Shown here in pieces: positions 13,842-22,326 of a DNA stretch of 43,779 bases. Each line of letters begins with the position of its first letter. The stretch's first letter is position 1. Position numbers and translations under genes: made by a program. The stretch lies in assembly GCF_014697425.1 (NCBI RefSeq), contig NZ_JACJRU010000056.1, forward strand, positions 1 to 43,779. Direction: 5' to 3'. This stretch comes from Nostoc sp. FACHB-110. GTDB taxonomy: Bacteria > Cyanobacteriota > Cyanobacteriia > Cyanobacteriales > Nostocaceae. A model generated the notes under the pieces. That model saw nothing but the letters and a program-made list of their open reading frames with translations. It was not told where the DNA came from and did not search any database.

Positions 13842-16826
13842 TTACTCTGCCCCTTCGATGGGTGCAAAGCCTTGGCGTTGGATATTTTCTGTAATTGTGC
13901 GCGGTTCTAAGAACTGTAGCAAGTAGTCAGGGCCGCCTGCTTTGGAACCTACGCCAGAAAGTTTGAAGCCGCCGAAGGGTTGCCGAGCGACGATCGCACC
14001 TGTAATATTTCTATTAATGTACAAGTTGCCGACTTCAAATTCTTCCTGCGCCTGTTGAATATGGGAAGGTGTGCGCGAATACAAACCGCCAGTTAAGGCG
14101 TAATTTGTCCCGTTAGCAACTTGCAATGCTTCAGCAAAATCTTTCACCTTAATTACAGCTAACACAGGGCCGAAGATTTCTTGTTGGGCAATAATCCCAT
14201 CGGCTGGCACTTCACTGAAAATCACCGGGCCAATAAAATAACCTTGGGCTGGCGATGGTAACTCTAGGGCTAATTTTGCTTCTGCCTTACCTTTTTCAAT
14301 ATACTCGCGGATGCGATCGCGGGCGTTAGCATCAATCACAGGCCCTACTTGGGTACTAGGTAACTCAGCTTCCCCAATATTCAAAGATTTTGTCGCCTCA
14401 ACCAACCTCGCCACAAAAGTATCGTAGATTGATTCCACAACTATCACCCGCGAACAAGCCGAGCATTTCTGCCCACTGTAACCAAAGGCTGACTGTACAA
14501 CCCCCACAACAGCTTGGTCTAAATCAGCACTTTCATCAACGATGATGGCATTCTTCCCGCCCATCTCCGCAATTACTCGTTTCATGTGCCTTTGCAATGG
14601 CTTCAAAGTTGCCGCCTCTGCGTATATCCGACAACCCACTTCTTGAGAACCAGTAAAAGCAATTACATGAGTATCGGGGTGACTTACCAAATACGCCCCA
14701 ACTTGGGAACCCTTACCGGGAACGTATTGAAAAACACCCTGGGGAATCCCCGCCTCAATTAATATTTCTGTGAGTTTGGCAGTAATAATTGACGATGTTT
14801 CCGCAGGTTTGAGCAGCGTACAATTACCCGTAACCAAAGCAGCCACAGTCATTCCACAAGCGATCGCCAACGGGAAATTCCACGGCGAAATTACCACCGC
14901 AATTCCCCGTGGCTGGTAGATATAACGATTAGTTTCTCCAGGTACGTCATAATTAATACCTTGTTCCAACCGTTCCATCTCATCAGCGTAGTAACGACAA
15001 AAATCTATCGCCTCCGAAACCTCTGCGTCAGCTTCCTTAACAGGCTTACCCACCTCTAACACTATCAAAGCCGACAATTCCGCCCGACGTTGTTCCAACA
15101 AATCCCCCGCCTTGCGTAAAATATCCGCCCGTTGCTTCACAGGCGTTTTCTTCCACCCAGGAAACGCCGCCTTCGCCGCCTGCATCGCCTGTTCGGCCTG
15201 TTCCACACTAATCAACCCAACCTTACCAATCACCTGACTGTAATTAGAAGGATTAACCGAATCAATCACCTCCAGAGTATTCACATACTCCCCATTAATC
15301 AACGGTAGATAACTCTTCCCAAACTCCCGACGCACACCCTCAAAAGCCTGCGCCGCCTTTTTCCTTCTCTCCTCCTCAGCATAATCACTATCCGCCGCAC
15401 CAACAAAATTTGCGCCTTCTTCTTTGCGACTTTGCGCCTTTGCGCGAGACAAATCAATATCGGGAGGTGCAAGCAGTTCCTCCACAGGCCGATTCTCCAA
15501 ATTCTGCCGCAAAAACGAACTATTCGCCGTATTCTCCAACAACCGCCGAATCAGATACGCCATCCCCGGTAACAATTCCCCGTAAGGACAATAAACCCTC
15601 ACCCGATAACCCTGATCCACCAAAGCCTTCGCCAGCTTATCCCCCATTCCATACAACACTTGCATTTCAAAACAACGACGGGGAACCTGCAAACTTTCCG
15701 CTATAGCAATTGCCCGTGCTTGCGATCGCACATTATGACTACCTATGGCAGCATAGACATATTGATGATTTTCTAACAACAACTGAGTTATCGTTTCAAA
15801 ATTCGCATCTGTCGCCACCTTGTCATTGTAAACAGGTTGCGGCCAATGCTTCTGGGCTGCTTTAATAGTTTCCTGATCCCAATACGCACCCTTCACCAAA
15901 CGAATAGTTAACGGATAACCGCGCTGTTTCAACCAAGCAATCACGTTTCTGGCATCTTGCTCACTGTCACGCAAGTATGCTTGGATAGTCACGCCGATAT
16001 CTGTGCGTTGGCGAAACTCATCTTCTAACAATAACTTTTGCAAAATATTCAGCGTTAAATCTTTATAGGCGTACTGTTCCATATCAAAATGAATAGCTGC
16101 GCCTAACTCTTTGGCATAACGTAATAAATTACGAATGCGATCGCTAACTCTTTCCTCACTACCTTTAGCATCTAAAGGGTCAAATTGCGAATAAAACGCC
16201 GTTAATTTTACAGAAACTTGGACTTTTGGCAACCTTTCGCCATCCGCTTCATCAATTGCGGGAATATGATTCCAATTTTTCGATGCTTCTACCAACTGGG
16301 CAATTAATTCTTGATAGCGTTCTAGATAAGACTGCGCCTCTACTTCTGTAATTACCGCCTCACCAAGCAAATCAATTGTGAACGCCATTTTTTCTTTCCG
16401 CAGGCGTTCAACTGTTTTGATAACTTGTTTAATATTTTCGCCAGAAATATATTTATGTGCTAATGTTTCCACTGCCGTTGAGACAGTTGTTGCCGCCACT
16501 TGTCCCGGCATCGAATCAGGGTTAGCAAAATTTAACATCCCCTTGAGGGCAGCTGGCAATTCAACAGTTTCATCGCCTAAATATTCTTGTAAATGCGCGG
16601 CAATTTCTGGCTTACTGCGTAACGCTGGCAGAGTATCAATAAAGCGAAAAAGTTGCACCCGTAAACCCGGATTACTCATTGCCCAAGCGAGTAGTTTATC
16701 ATCCCAGCGCATCTGGTCACGCAAGGAAGCTAAAAACGAGCGATTTTCTTGGGTAGAGCTTAACAGTTGTTTAGCAATTTCCTGGGTTTTAGGTTCGTAG
16801 ATGCTGGTTTGTACTTGTAATACCAC
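13842..16826 (-). CDS. putA: Bifunctional proline dehydrogenase / glutamate-semialdehyde dehydrogenase
   Basis: A 994-residue enzyme that oxidises proline to glutamate in two steps. The FAD-dependent proline dehydrogenase barrel covers about residues 115-435 (SVKLTAFYSQFDP, IHFDMEQYAYKD, RLVKGAYWDQET). The NAD-dependent P5C dehydrogenase domain covers about 500-985 (SPWNFPLAIACGM, FTGSQEVG, general-base Glu754 in EMGGKN, nucleophile Cys788 in GQKCSA). It lacks the N-terminal ribbon-helix-helix repressor domain of E. coli PutA, as expected for a cyanobacterial enzyme. The start is GTG 16826, with GGAG at about 16837-16840. The linker between domains (about 457-500) is unusually charged, and part of it is encoded by a sequence resembling an intergenic repeat (see findings). 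It follows the 6S-type RNA on the same strand. Confidence 0.95.
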   Translation of the reverse strand: MVLQVQTSIYEPKTQEIAKQLLSSTQENRSFLASLRDQMRWDDKLLAWAMSNPGLRVQLFRFIDTLPALRSKPEIAAHLQEYLGDETVELPAALKGMLNFANPDSMPGQVAATTVSTAVETLAHKYISGENIKQVIKTVERLRKEKMAFTIDLLGEAVITEVEAQSYLERYQELIAQLVEASKNWNHIPAIDEADGERLPKVQVSVKLTAFYSQFDPLDAKGSEERVSDRIRNLLRYAKELGAAIHFDMEQYAYKDLTLNILQKLLLEDEFRQRTDIGVTIQAYLRDSEQDARNVIAWLKQRGYPLTIRLVKGAYWDQETIKAAQKHWPQPVYNDKVATDANFETITQLLLENHQYVYAAIGSHNVRSQARAIAIAESLQVPRRCFEMQVLYGMGDKLAKALVDQGYRVRVYCPYGELLPGMAYLIRRLLENTANSSFLRQNLENRPVEELLAPPDIDLSRAKAQSRKEEGANFVGAADSDYAEEERRKKAAQAFEGVRREFGKSYLPLINGEYVNTLEVIDSVNPSNYSQVIGKVGLISVEQAEQAMQAAKAAFPGWKKTPVKQRADILRKAGDLLEQRRAELSALIVLEVGKPVKEADAEVSEAIDFCRYYADEMERLEQGINYDVPGETNRYIYQPRGIAVVISPWNFPLAIACGMTVAALVTGNCTLLKPAETSSIITAKLTEILIEAGIPQGVFQYVPGKGSQVGAYLVSHPDTHVIAFTGSQEVGCRIYAEAATLKPLQRHMKRVIAEMGGKNAIIVDESADLDQAVVGVVQSAFGYSGQKCSACSRVIVVESIYDTFVARLVEATKSLNIGEAELPSTQVGPVIDANARDRIREYIEKGKAEAKLALELPSPAQGYFIGPVIFSEVPADGIIAQQEIFGPVLAVIKVKDFAEALQVANGTNYALTGGLYSRTPSHIQQAQEEFEVGNLYINRNITGAIVARQPFGGFKLSGVGSKAGGPDYLLQFLEPRTITENIQRQGFAPIEGAE

Positions 16827-17052
16827 AGATAATAATCTCCTTAATTTAGTGCATAACTGTTTGTGGACAGTCCGCGTCTTCTATTGTGACTCTTGAATTT
16901 TGCTTGTAGCAAAGTGCTGAGTGCTTAATCAAGGCTGTTTTAACTTATGTGGCTACAGGTAGACAAATCGCAATCACCCACCAACTGCCCTGTCAATCCT
17001 ACGGATTAAATTAGTTGTTGGTCAGTTCGTCATCGCCCCGCAGGTTTTTGCT

Positions 17053-17090
17053 AAAAATTAAAGCTCCCAAATTGTAACCAATTTGGGAGC
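17053..17090 (-). terminator. Rho-independent terminator after the 6S-type RNA
   Basis: A perfect 12-bp stem GCTCCCAAATTG (17063-17074) / CAATTTGGGAGC (17079-17090) has a 4-base loop. Read on the minus strand it is followed by TTTAATTTTT. Orientation and position, just past the RNA gene and before putA, fit termination of the 6S-type RNA or its longer precursor. Confidence 0.8.
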
Positions 17091-17097
17091 CAAAAAT

Positions 17098-17285
17098 TTT
17101 AAGTTCACCGCAACGCCGTTTTACCTAAGTTTATGACCTGGTTAAACCAGGTGGGAAGTGATGTTGCTCGTTTAAAGTTTCCGGGTACATGCCCGGTCTA
17201 CTGCCACGAGAACGAATTAGTTCCCTTTTCTTTAAAGACATAGATCAAAAAACTTGATGGCAGTCACCAACGTCGCAGTGCAACT
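17098..17285 (-). ncRNA. ssrS: 6S-type RNA (6Sa RNA) next to purK
   Basis: Cyanobacterial 6Sa RNA is about 185 nt and has been described beside purK; here the RNA would lie just downstream of purK on the same strand. A perfect TATAAT is placed to start transcription near 17285. The predicted ends pair in a closing stem of about 13 bp, CACTGCGACGTTG (17280-17268) with CGGCGTTGCGGTG (17118-17106), including several G-U pairs; the remainder can form internal hairpins such as CCTGGTTTAACCAGG. A strong terminator follows. 6S RNA binds the housekeeping RNA polymerase holoenzyme as a promoter mimic. The ends are estimates; the identification rests on structure, length and synteny rather than alignment. 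Confidence 0.7.
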
Positions 17286-17290
17286 AATTC

Positions 17291-17296
17291 ATTATA
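17291..17296 (-). promoter_or_regulatory. Minus-10 box of the 6S-type RNA promoter
   Basis: On the minus strand TATAAT occupies 17296-17291, placing the start near 17285. No canonical TTGACA is seen at ideal spacing; a TTGGCT lies a little too far upstream (21-bp spacer). A consensus -10 with a weak -35 is acceptable for cyanobacterial sigma-70-type promoters. Confidence 0.55.
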
Positions 17297-17344
17297 GCTG
17301 TCTCAAACAGCTTGTGTAGCCAATATAAAAATTTTCTGACTCAT

Positions 17345-18484
17345 TTAACTCGGATACCAGAGAGATTCTAGGGTCTGGGCTAGATGATTTGCTGTTTTTT
17401 GGTTGGTTTCATTGAGCAAAACTGTGACATGTCCTAATTTTCGCCCTGGACGAGATTCTGTTTTGCCGTACCAGTGGACGGTGGCTTGGTCAATTGCGGC
17501 TAATTGTTGGCGTTGGCTTTGATAATCACTATCAGAATTTTCGTATCCTAAGAGGTTAACCATGACAGCCATTTGACAATGTAAGGTAGGATTGCCTAAA
17601 GGTAGACCACACACGGCTCTAAGGTGCTGTTCAAATTGGGAAGTTTGGCAAGCATCGATGGAAAAATGCCCGGAATTGTGTGTGCGGGGAGCGATTTCAT
17701 TGACTAATACTTTGCCGTCTTGGGTGAGAAATAGCTCAATGCCAAAAACGCCGACAGCTTGCAGGCTATTTAATAAAGTATGAGCGATCGCTTCACATTG
17801 TTCTGCTTGATTTAATGTAATATCCGCAGGTGCTATCACTCTTCTACAGACCTGCTGTTCTTGTTGGGTTTCTACCACTGGATAGATGACAACTTCACCA
17901 TTTACAGAACGTGCGGCAATTACCGCTAATTCTCGTGCAAATGGAATAAATTCTTCGATTAAAAATTGTGATTGATTTGCGGCTGGCGATAATTTTTGCT
18001 GTAAACTCGCTAAATCTTGGATGATAAATGTGCCTTGTCCGTCATAACCATGTCGTCGAGACTTTAACACCACTGGAAAGCGGAAATGCTCTATCTTTGC
18101 TGCTAAATTCTCAACACCATCCACAGCCAAAAATTGCGGCACAGGTAAACCTAAATCTCGTAAATAACAACGCTGATGATATTTATCTAATAGAGGAAAT
18201 AAAGCTTCTAGGCGAGGACGGAAGCACACACCTTGATTTGCTAATAAAGATAAAGCCTCAAGGTCAACAAACTCGTTTTCAAAAGTGATCACATCACTTT
18301 TTTGCGCTAATATTTCTGTGGTTTTGGCATCATCAATTGCCGCAAAAACAGTATCTTGGGCAATACTGACTGCGGGATCAGATTTACTCGGAGTTTGCAC
18401 CACTAATTCTACTCCTAGTTTTTTGGCTGCATCCCCCATCATCCAAGCTAGTTGCCCACCACCAATTACACCAACACGCTTCAT
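17345..18484 (-). CDS. purK: 5-(carboxyamino)imidazole ribonucleotide synthase
   Basis: A 379-residue ATP-grasp enzyme of purine synthesis that converts AIR, ATP and bicarbonate to N5-CAIR. Visible features are the N-terminal nucleotide-binding start MKRVGVIGGGQLAWMM, KSRRHGYDGQGTFII (ATP-grasp lysine and glycine loop), FIPFARELAVIAARS, VFGIELFLTQDGKVLVNEIAPR (metal-binding Glu and Asn) and RTHNSGHFSIDACQTSQFEQ, typical of PurK. Start choice: ATG 18484 overlaps the stop of the upstream gene as ATGA, and an AGG lies at good spacing. An ATG two codons earlier has no room for a ribosome-binding site. The overlap suggests translational coupling with the pentapeptide gene. Confidence 0.95.
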   Translation of the reverse strand: MKRVGVIGGGQLAWMMGDAAKKLGVELVVQTPSKSDPAVSIAQDTVFAAIDDAKTTEILAQKSDVITFENEFVDLEALSLLANQGVCFRPRLEALFPLLDKYHQRCYLRDLGLPVPQFLAVDGVENLAAKIEHFRFPVVLKSRRHGYDGQGTFIIQDLASLQQKLSPAANQSQFLIEEFIPFARELAVIAARSVNGEVVIYPVVETQQEQQVCRRVIAPADITLNQAEQCEAIAHTLLNSLQAVGVFGIELFLTQDGKVLVNEIAPRTHNSGHFSIDACQTSQFEQHLRAVCGLPLGNPTLHCQMAVMVNLLGYENSDSDYQSQRQQLAAIDQATVHWYGKTESRPGRKLGHVTVLLNETNQKTANHLAQTLESLWYPS

Positions 18485-19038
18485 CGACATCCTAAAGATT
18501 CACGAGTTTCTACACCAGTTTTAGAATTGATCCCACTGGCTTTACTGCACAGTTCTTTAATTTGTGCTTTATCCAAAATTGCATCGGTGAAGTCTGCACC
18601 TTGGATATTCACATCCGTAAACAGGGCGCGCAGTAATAACGCTTCTTTGAAAACGGCATCGCTTAAATCTGCACCTGTCAAGTTTACCTGATCGACCATC
18701 GCATTTGTTAAATCGGCTTGGTGAAGATTTGCGTTTGTCATAACCGAAGCACTCATCACTGCGCCGCGCAAGTCTGCACCTGTAAAATTAGCCATTTCCA
18801 TATTCGCGTTAGAAAACTCCGCCGCTTGCAAACTCTGTCCCGAAAAATCGCGTCTACCTAATTCTGCATTGCTAAAAGATAGTGGATGTGTCCAGTCTAC
18901 GGCTAGGGCTGGAGAAGGTAGGAGGCAGAAGGCAAGAATACTGAAAATAAATGTAACTTTGGAATGATTTCTACTTTGATAAATTAAGCAGAATAATAAA
19001 ATGCCTAAAATTATTGCTATTCCTTGCTGCCAAAACAT
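18481..19038 (-). CDS. Pentapeptide-repeat protein, exported or thylakoid-lumenal
   Basis: A 185-residue protein. Residues about 6-22 and 27-46 are hydrophobic; the second segment ends LLPSPALAVDW, a good signal-peptidase site, so the mature protein is probably released into the thylakoid lumen or periplasm. Residues about 55-150 are pentapeptide repeats of the A(D/N)LXX type (ANLHQADLTNAMVDQVNLTG, ADLSDAVF), which fold as a right-handed quadrilateral beta-helix. The C-terminus has two cysteines (LCSKASG and LGCR) that could form a disulphide. Similar lumenal pentapeptide proteins are common in cyanobacteria and chloroplasts with mostly unknown roles. It is co-transcribed with, and overlaps, purK. 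Confidence 0.85.
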   Translation of the reverse strand: MFWQQGIAIILGILLFCLIYQSRNHSKVTFIFSILAFCLLPSPALAVDWTHPLSFSNAELGRRDFSGQSLQAAEFSNANMEMANFTGADLRGAVMSASVMTNANLHQADLTNAMVDQVNLTGADLSDAVFKEALLLRALFTDVNIQGADFTDAILDKAQIKELCSKASGINSKTGVETRESLGCR

Positions 19039-19728
19039 ATTTGTGAGCCTGTTGATTATTTAATTGCTGTGATTTGAAGTGTTGTATTTGACTTTATCTT
19101 AACATTTCGTAACTCAAGGAACGCGATCGCCAAAATCTAAACAGCAAGTTATTCCTCAAGGCTGAGTTACAAACATTCAATGTAATCAACAAATGTGTAT
19201 TACAAAAGACTTATTTATTAAAGTTGGAAATTGTCAAGATTTAACTAATGCGAACGCTCACTTTAATATTTACATTTCTTGACTCTACGCAATTCCTGGC
19301 TTTCAAAGGCAGCAAGGAAATTGTATCCGATTGTGATATAAATATTTTTATTATTAGACATCTACAAATAGAATTATTTACATTTCTTTATCATGAATTT
19401 GGCAGGTAAAGTTTATTGTATTTTGGGTTTAACTCTTACTATCAACTGTTAGTCTTTTTATTAAGGTGAGCAGTCAGCGTTGCTTGAGCATATTAATTAT
19501 CTGTCTCAAATGCCCGGTCGGCTGCACAATGAGGAGAATTAAGCATACGCAAATAGTTCTTTAGCTAGTGCAGCAGGCAGGAGGAAGGCAAAAGTTCAAG
19601 AGGATACAAAATAGGCTTTTTCGCCTTCTCTAACATTCGATTTATTTCTATTGCCACTTGCTAGTTAGAAATCTATCCGTTTATATTCAGCAACTAAACA
19701 AAATTCACTCTTCTGCATTCTGACACTA
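19039..19728. other. 690-bp intergenic region between divergent genes
   Basis: No open frame of note, tRNA or clear hairpin is visible. It must hold the promoters of the pentapeptide-purK operon (minus) and of the small gene at 19729 (plus). A HIP1 octamer GCGATCGC lies at about 19123-19130. The stretch 19460-19620 is less AT-rich than its surroundings and could encode a small RNA, but no family is recognised. Confidence 0.4.
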
Positions 19729-20052
19729 ATGATGAAACATTATTCTCTTGAATGGATCGAGGCATGGTGCCAAGAAAATGGTTGGACAGAATTATTTGTC
19801 GAGCGACGTAACAATTATTGGGCATTTCCGCCAGGTGGAGTAATGCCAGAACCAATTCCATCTCATGTGTTGAGAGGAATTAAAGCCCAAAAAGGACTCA
19901 CCATCGAAGAAAGAATGTGGTCGATTTCAGCATTAATCGGTACGGTTGTAGCCGTAATTAGCACTTGTGTATTAAGATGTCCGATGCCTTTAGTCTTGGC
20001 TTTTGCTTTTAACGCCGTGACAGTAGCGCAATTTGAAATGGAAGATGTTTAG
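19729..20052 (+). CDS. Small membrane protein of unknown function
   Basis: A 107-residue protein. The soluble N-terminal half (HYSLEWIEAWCQENGWTELF...YWAFPPGGVMPEPIP) is rich in Trp and reads like a conserved cyanobacterial family, but I cannot name it. Residues about 64-100 are hydrophobic (SISALIGTVVAVISTCVLRC, PLVLAFAFNAVTVAQF) and may form one or two membrane helices. Two adjacent ATGs (19729, 19732) could start it. It is convergent with the downstream TPR gene, with a strong hairpin between them. Confidence 0.7.
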   Translation: MMKHYSLEWIEAWCQENGWTELFVERRNNYWAFPPGGVMPEPIPSHVLRGIKAQKGLTIEERMWSISALIGTVVAVISTCVLRCPMPLVLAFAFNAVTVAQFEMEDV

Positions 20053-20059
20053 TCTAGTT

Positions 20060-20103
20060 AAAAGTCAAATGTCAACGTTGATAAAAGCTGACATTTGACT
20101 TTT
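20060..20103. terminator. Bidirectional terminator between convergent genes
   Basis: Perfect 15-bp stem AAAAGTCAAATGTCA (20060-20074) / TGACATTTGACTTTT (20089-20103) with a 14-base loop, between the stop codons of two converging genes. Each strand ends in a short T-run, so it can act both ways. Confidence 0.8.
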
Positions 20104-20105
20104 GA

Positions 20106-21335
20106 CTATTGCCCAGATGCTTTTTGAATTTGTTGCGTAAAATACGCTTCTTCGTGTTTAAGTTGTTGTGCTAATTGTAATCCTCGTTGAAAAGCTGAGA
20201 CGGCTTGAGGATAATTTTTTTGGGCTAAATAAATTTGTCCAATTTGGTCATAGGCTTGCATCAAGCCATAATAATTAGAAGCTTTAGCTTGTGTCTCTAC
20301 AAGAATTTGGCTAGTTTGTAAAGCTGCATCAATTTGCCCTTGCGAACGATAGAGAGAAATTAACTTTTGTAAAGCTTCGCCGGCAGTCACAAACTGTTGT
20401 GCTTCCCAAGCCATAGTGTAAGCTTGTTGATAATTATTAAATGCCTCTTGTAAAAGATTGGGATTTTCTTGAGCTAAAGATTCATAATTGCTAGCGATCG
20501 CCAATTTTAATTGTGGTACTTGAGTAAGATTAGATTGACTCGTGTAAATCTCGACTAGCTGATTTAACTTATCAATTGCTTGCTGTATTTGCTTGTCTTG
20601 CTGATAAATATAAGCTAACTGTTGTGTGTAGGTTAACTCGCTAGCAACATCGCCTCTAGCAGTAGCGAGACTTAATAATTCTTGATAAGTTGCCGCCGCT
20701 TGGGGATAATCGAACCAGCCAAGATGTAATTCGCCAATTGTCGTTAAAGTTGCTACCTCGGCGGCGACATCATTTTGCTGGCGGACAATTGCCAAAATTT
20801 GATGATAAATTGTCAAAGCATCAGGAAGCGATCGCACATTTTGATAAGCTTCCCCAAGAGCCTGCAATACAGGAAAATCTACAGGTTTTTGGGCAGTTTT
20901 TTTGGGGGAAAGTTCCTGCTTTTGAATAGCGCGTAATCGTTGAGTAATATATTCAATCTCTTGGCGGTCATTTTGATTCCAGGCAATTTCTCCTACCCGC
21001 GATAAAGCTTGAACTTCCGCTAAAGTACCCAAATAGCGACGCAAGCGTAATTCCCGGTTCCAAATTTCCCAAGCTGTCACCTTATCTCCCGCTTGCAACG
21101 TCGCCGCCGCTTGTTGATTTAAATTATCCAATGCAGCCTTTAAAGCCAACTGTTCTGATAAAGTTAACGGTTGTTTATTAGCATCCGCTCGCACCAGTGG
21201 GTCAGGCGTGGTAATTTCCAAAGGGCTAGGGGGGAATTTATCTGCTTGATTAGGATCTTTAGGTGTTGCTGCCAGCGTTAAGGAAGTATTTAATAAAATA
21301 GATGTAATAATAAACGCGCTTAATCGCTTATACAT
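20106..21335 (-). CDS. Exported TPR-repeat protein
   Basis: A 409-residue protein with a signal peptide (MYKRLSAFIITSILLNTSLT, cleavage near LAA) and helical repeats from about residue 65 to the end. Clear TPR motifs include ALGEAYQNVRSLPDALTIYH, TIGELHLGWFDYPQAAATYQ, QIGQIYLAQKNYPQAVSAFQ and related units. The composition is rich in Gln and Ala. TPR arrays bind proteins; no enzymatic domain is present, so this is probably a periplasmic or lumenal adaptor. The degree of divergence between its repeats is normal, in contrast to the near-identical units of the CHAT gene at the left of the window. It is divergently placed from ridA with a MITE-like repeat between. Confidence 0.85.
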   Translation of the reverse strand: MYKRLSAFIITSILLNTSLTLAATPKDPNQADKFPPSPLEITTPDPLVRADANKQPLTLSEQLALKAALDNLNQQAAATLQAGDKVTAWEIWNRELRLRRYLGTLAEVQALSRVGEIAWNQNDRQEIEYITQRLRAIQKQELSPKKTAQKPVDFPVLQALGEAYQNVRSLPDALTIYHQILAIVRQQNDVAAEVATLTTIGELHLGWFDYPQAAATYQELLSLATARGDVASELTYTQQLAYIYQQDKQIQQAIDKLNQLVEIYTSQSNLTQVPQLKLAIASNYESLAQENPNLLQEAFNNYQQAYTMAWEAQQFVTAGEALQKLISLYRSQGQIDAALQTSQILVETQAKASNYYGLMQAYDQIGQIYLAQKNYPQAVSAFQRGLQLAQQLKHEEAYFTQQIQKASGQ

Positions 21336-21402
21336 AAAAAATTGGGGATTTTAGTAGTTACTAGCTCAATAATGACGACATTTTTCGCAAAATTCTCCTG
21401 TA

Positions 21403-21509
21403 ATACCGTTTCACTTTAAGTTTGATACAAATGGGTCGCAGGGAGCAGGGGGCAGCGAGAAAGGATAAAAAACCCATGAATTTGTCTCAGGATTTTCGTG
21501 AAATGGTAT
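21403..21509. mobile_element. MITE-like inverted-repeat element upstream of ridA
   Basis: About 107 bp bounded by ATACCGTTTCAC (21403-21414) and GTGAAATGGTAT (21498-21509), one mismatch in 12. The interior holds the frequent cyanobacterial filler GGGAGCAGGGGGCAG. It ends 43 bp before the ridA start and may supply or alter its promoter. No clear target duplication was seen. Confidence 0.5.
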
Positions 21510-21552
21510 AAATATCGGTAAACAGGAAGAATCGCACGACAAAGTAATATCT

Positions 21553-21942
21553 ATGACACGACAAGTTATTAATACTGAGCAAGCACCTGCACCAGTGGGG
21601 CCTTATAATCAAGCGATCGCCGCTTCTGGTCAAATGATATTTGTGGCTGGACAAATAGCGATCGATCCCCAGTTGGGTGATGTTGTCTATACTGATGATG
21701 TGAAAAAGCAAACTGAACAAGTATTAGCAAATCTAGAAGCGATTTTGAAGGCAGCTGGAGCGACTTTTGCTGATGTCGTGAAGACAACAGTATTTTTAGC
21801 TGATATGAATGACTTTGCTGCTGTCAATGCAGTTTACGCACAATACTTCCCAGAAAATACAGCCCCAGCACGCGCTTGTGTGCAGGTTTCGCGTCTACCA
21901 AAAGATGTATTGGTAGAGATTGATTGTATTGCAGTAATTTAA
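21553..21942 (+). CDS. ridA: RidA family enamine/imine deaminase
   Basis: 129 residues, the usual length of the YjgF/YER057c/UK114 family. Hallmarks are APAPVGPYNQAI near the start, VAGQIAIDP, the ANLEAILKAAGATFADVVKTTVFL segment and the C-terminal signature ARACVQVSRLPKDVLVEIDCIAV with the conserved arginine. RidA is a cytosolic trimer that hydrolyses reactive enamine/imine intermediates such as 2-aminoacrylate from serine and threonine dehydratases, protecting PLP enzymes. It is a single gene, followed by a clear terminator. Confidence 0.95.
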   Translation: MTRQVINTEQAPAPVGPYNQAIAASGQMIFVAGQIAIDPQLGDVVYTDDVKKQTEQVLANLEAILKAAGATFADVVKTTVFLADMNDFAAVNAVYAQYFPENTAPARACVQVSRLPKDVLVEIDCIAVI

Positions 21943-22006
21943 AGCAGGCTGAAAAAAGTGCTATGGGATTTAACATCCCAAATTTTATTGTGAAAGTAAT
22001 ATATTT

Positions 22007-22035
22007 ACCCGTCTTATTTTGAGGGCGGGTTTTTT
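22007..22035 (+). terminator. Rho-independent terminator of ridA
   Basis: Stem ACCCGTC (22007-22013) / GGCGGGT (22024-22030), with one G-U pair, closes a loop of about 10 bases. It is followed by a run of six T (22030-22035). It lies about 65 bp after the ridA stop. Confidence 0.8.
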
Positions 22036-22071
22036 AACAAAACCTATGTAGGAATAATCTTGATTAAGAAT

Positions 22072-22162
22072 AGGACTTACGCAAAAAAACTCTCAAACTC
22101 TTATTTCTCCGTGAACTCTGCGTCTCTGTGGTTCGATTTTCCGTAGGCTGTGCGTAAGTCCT
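22072..22162. mobile_element. MITE-like element, ACTTACGCA family, copy 2
   Basis: A 91-bp element with perfect 12-bp inverted repeats AGGACTTACGCA (22072-22083) / TGCGTAAGTCCT (22151-22162). The interior contains the widespread cyanobacterial word TCCGTGAACTCTGCGTCTCT. Its termini match those of the element at 8830-8959. A TA next to the left end would fit IS630/Tc1-type insertion, but the right side reads TG, so this is only suggestive. Confidence 0.6.
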
Positions 22163-22326
22163 GAAGAAGTAAAAAATAAAAAGGTAATCCCTATCAATAA
22201 ATTTCCGAGCTAGTTGCTTGGGCGGGTTCCCGGAATTGAGCAAACTTGCTTGGGCTTGTGACCATTCTGCTTTCCCTTGCTTTGGCTTTTTTACTTTTGC
22301 CTTGTTTGGACAACTTAAAATATTAT

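Noticed and set aside
15410..15706. A 98-codon plus-strand frame inside putA.
   Set aside because: Antisense to a conserved enzyme, proline-rich by codon mirroring, with no start signal.
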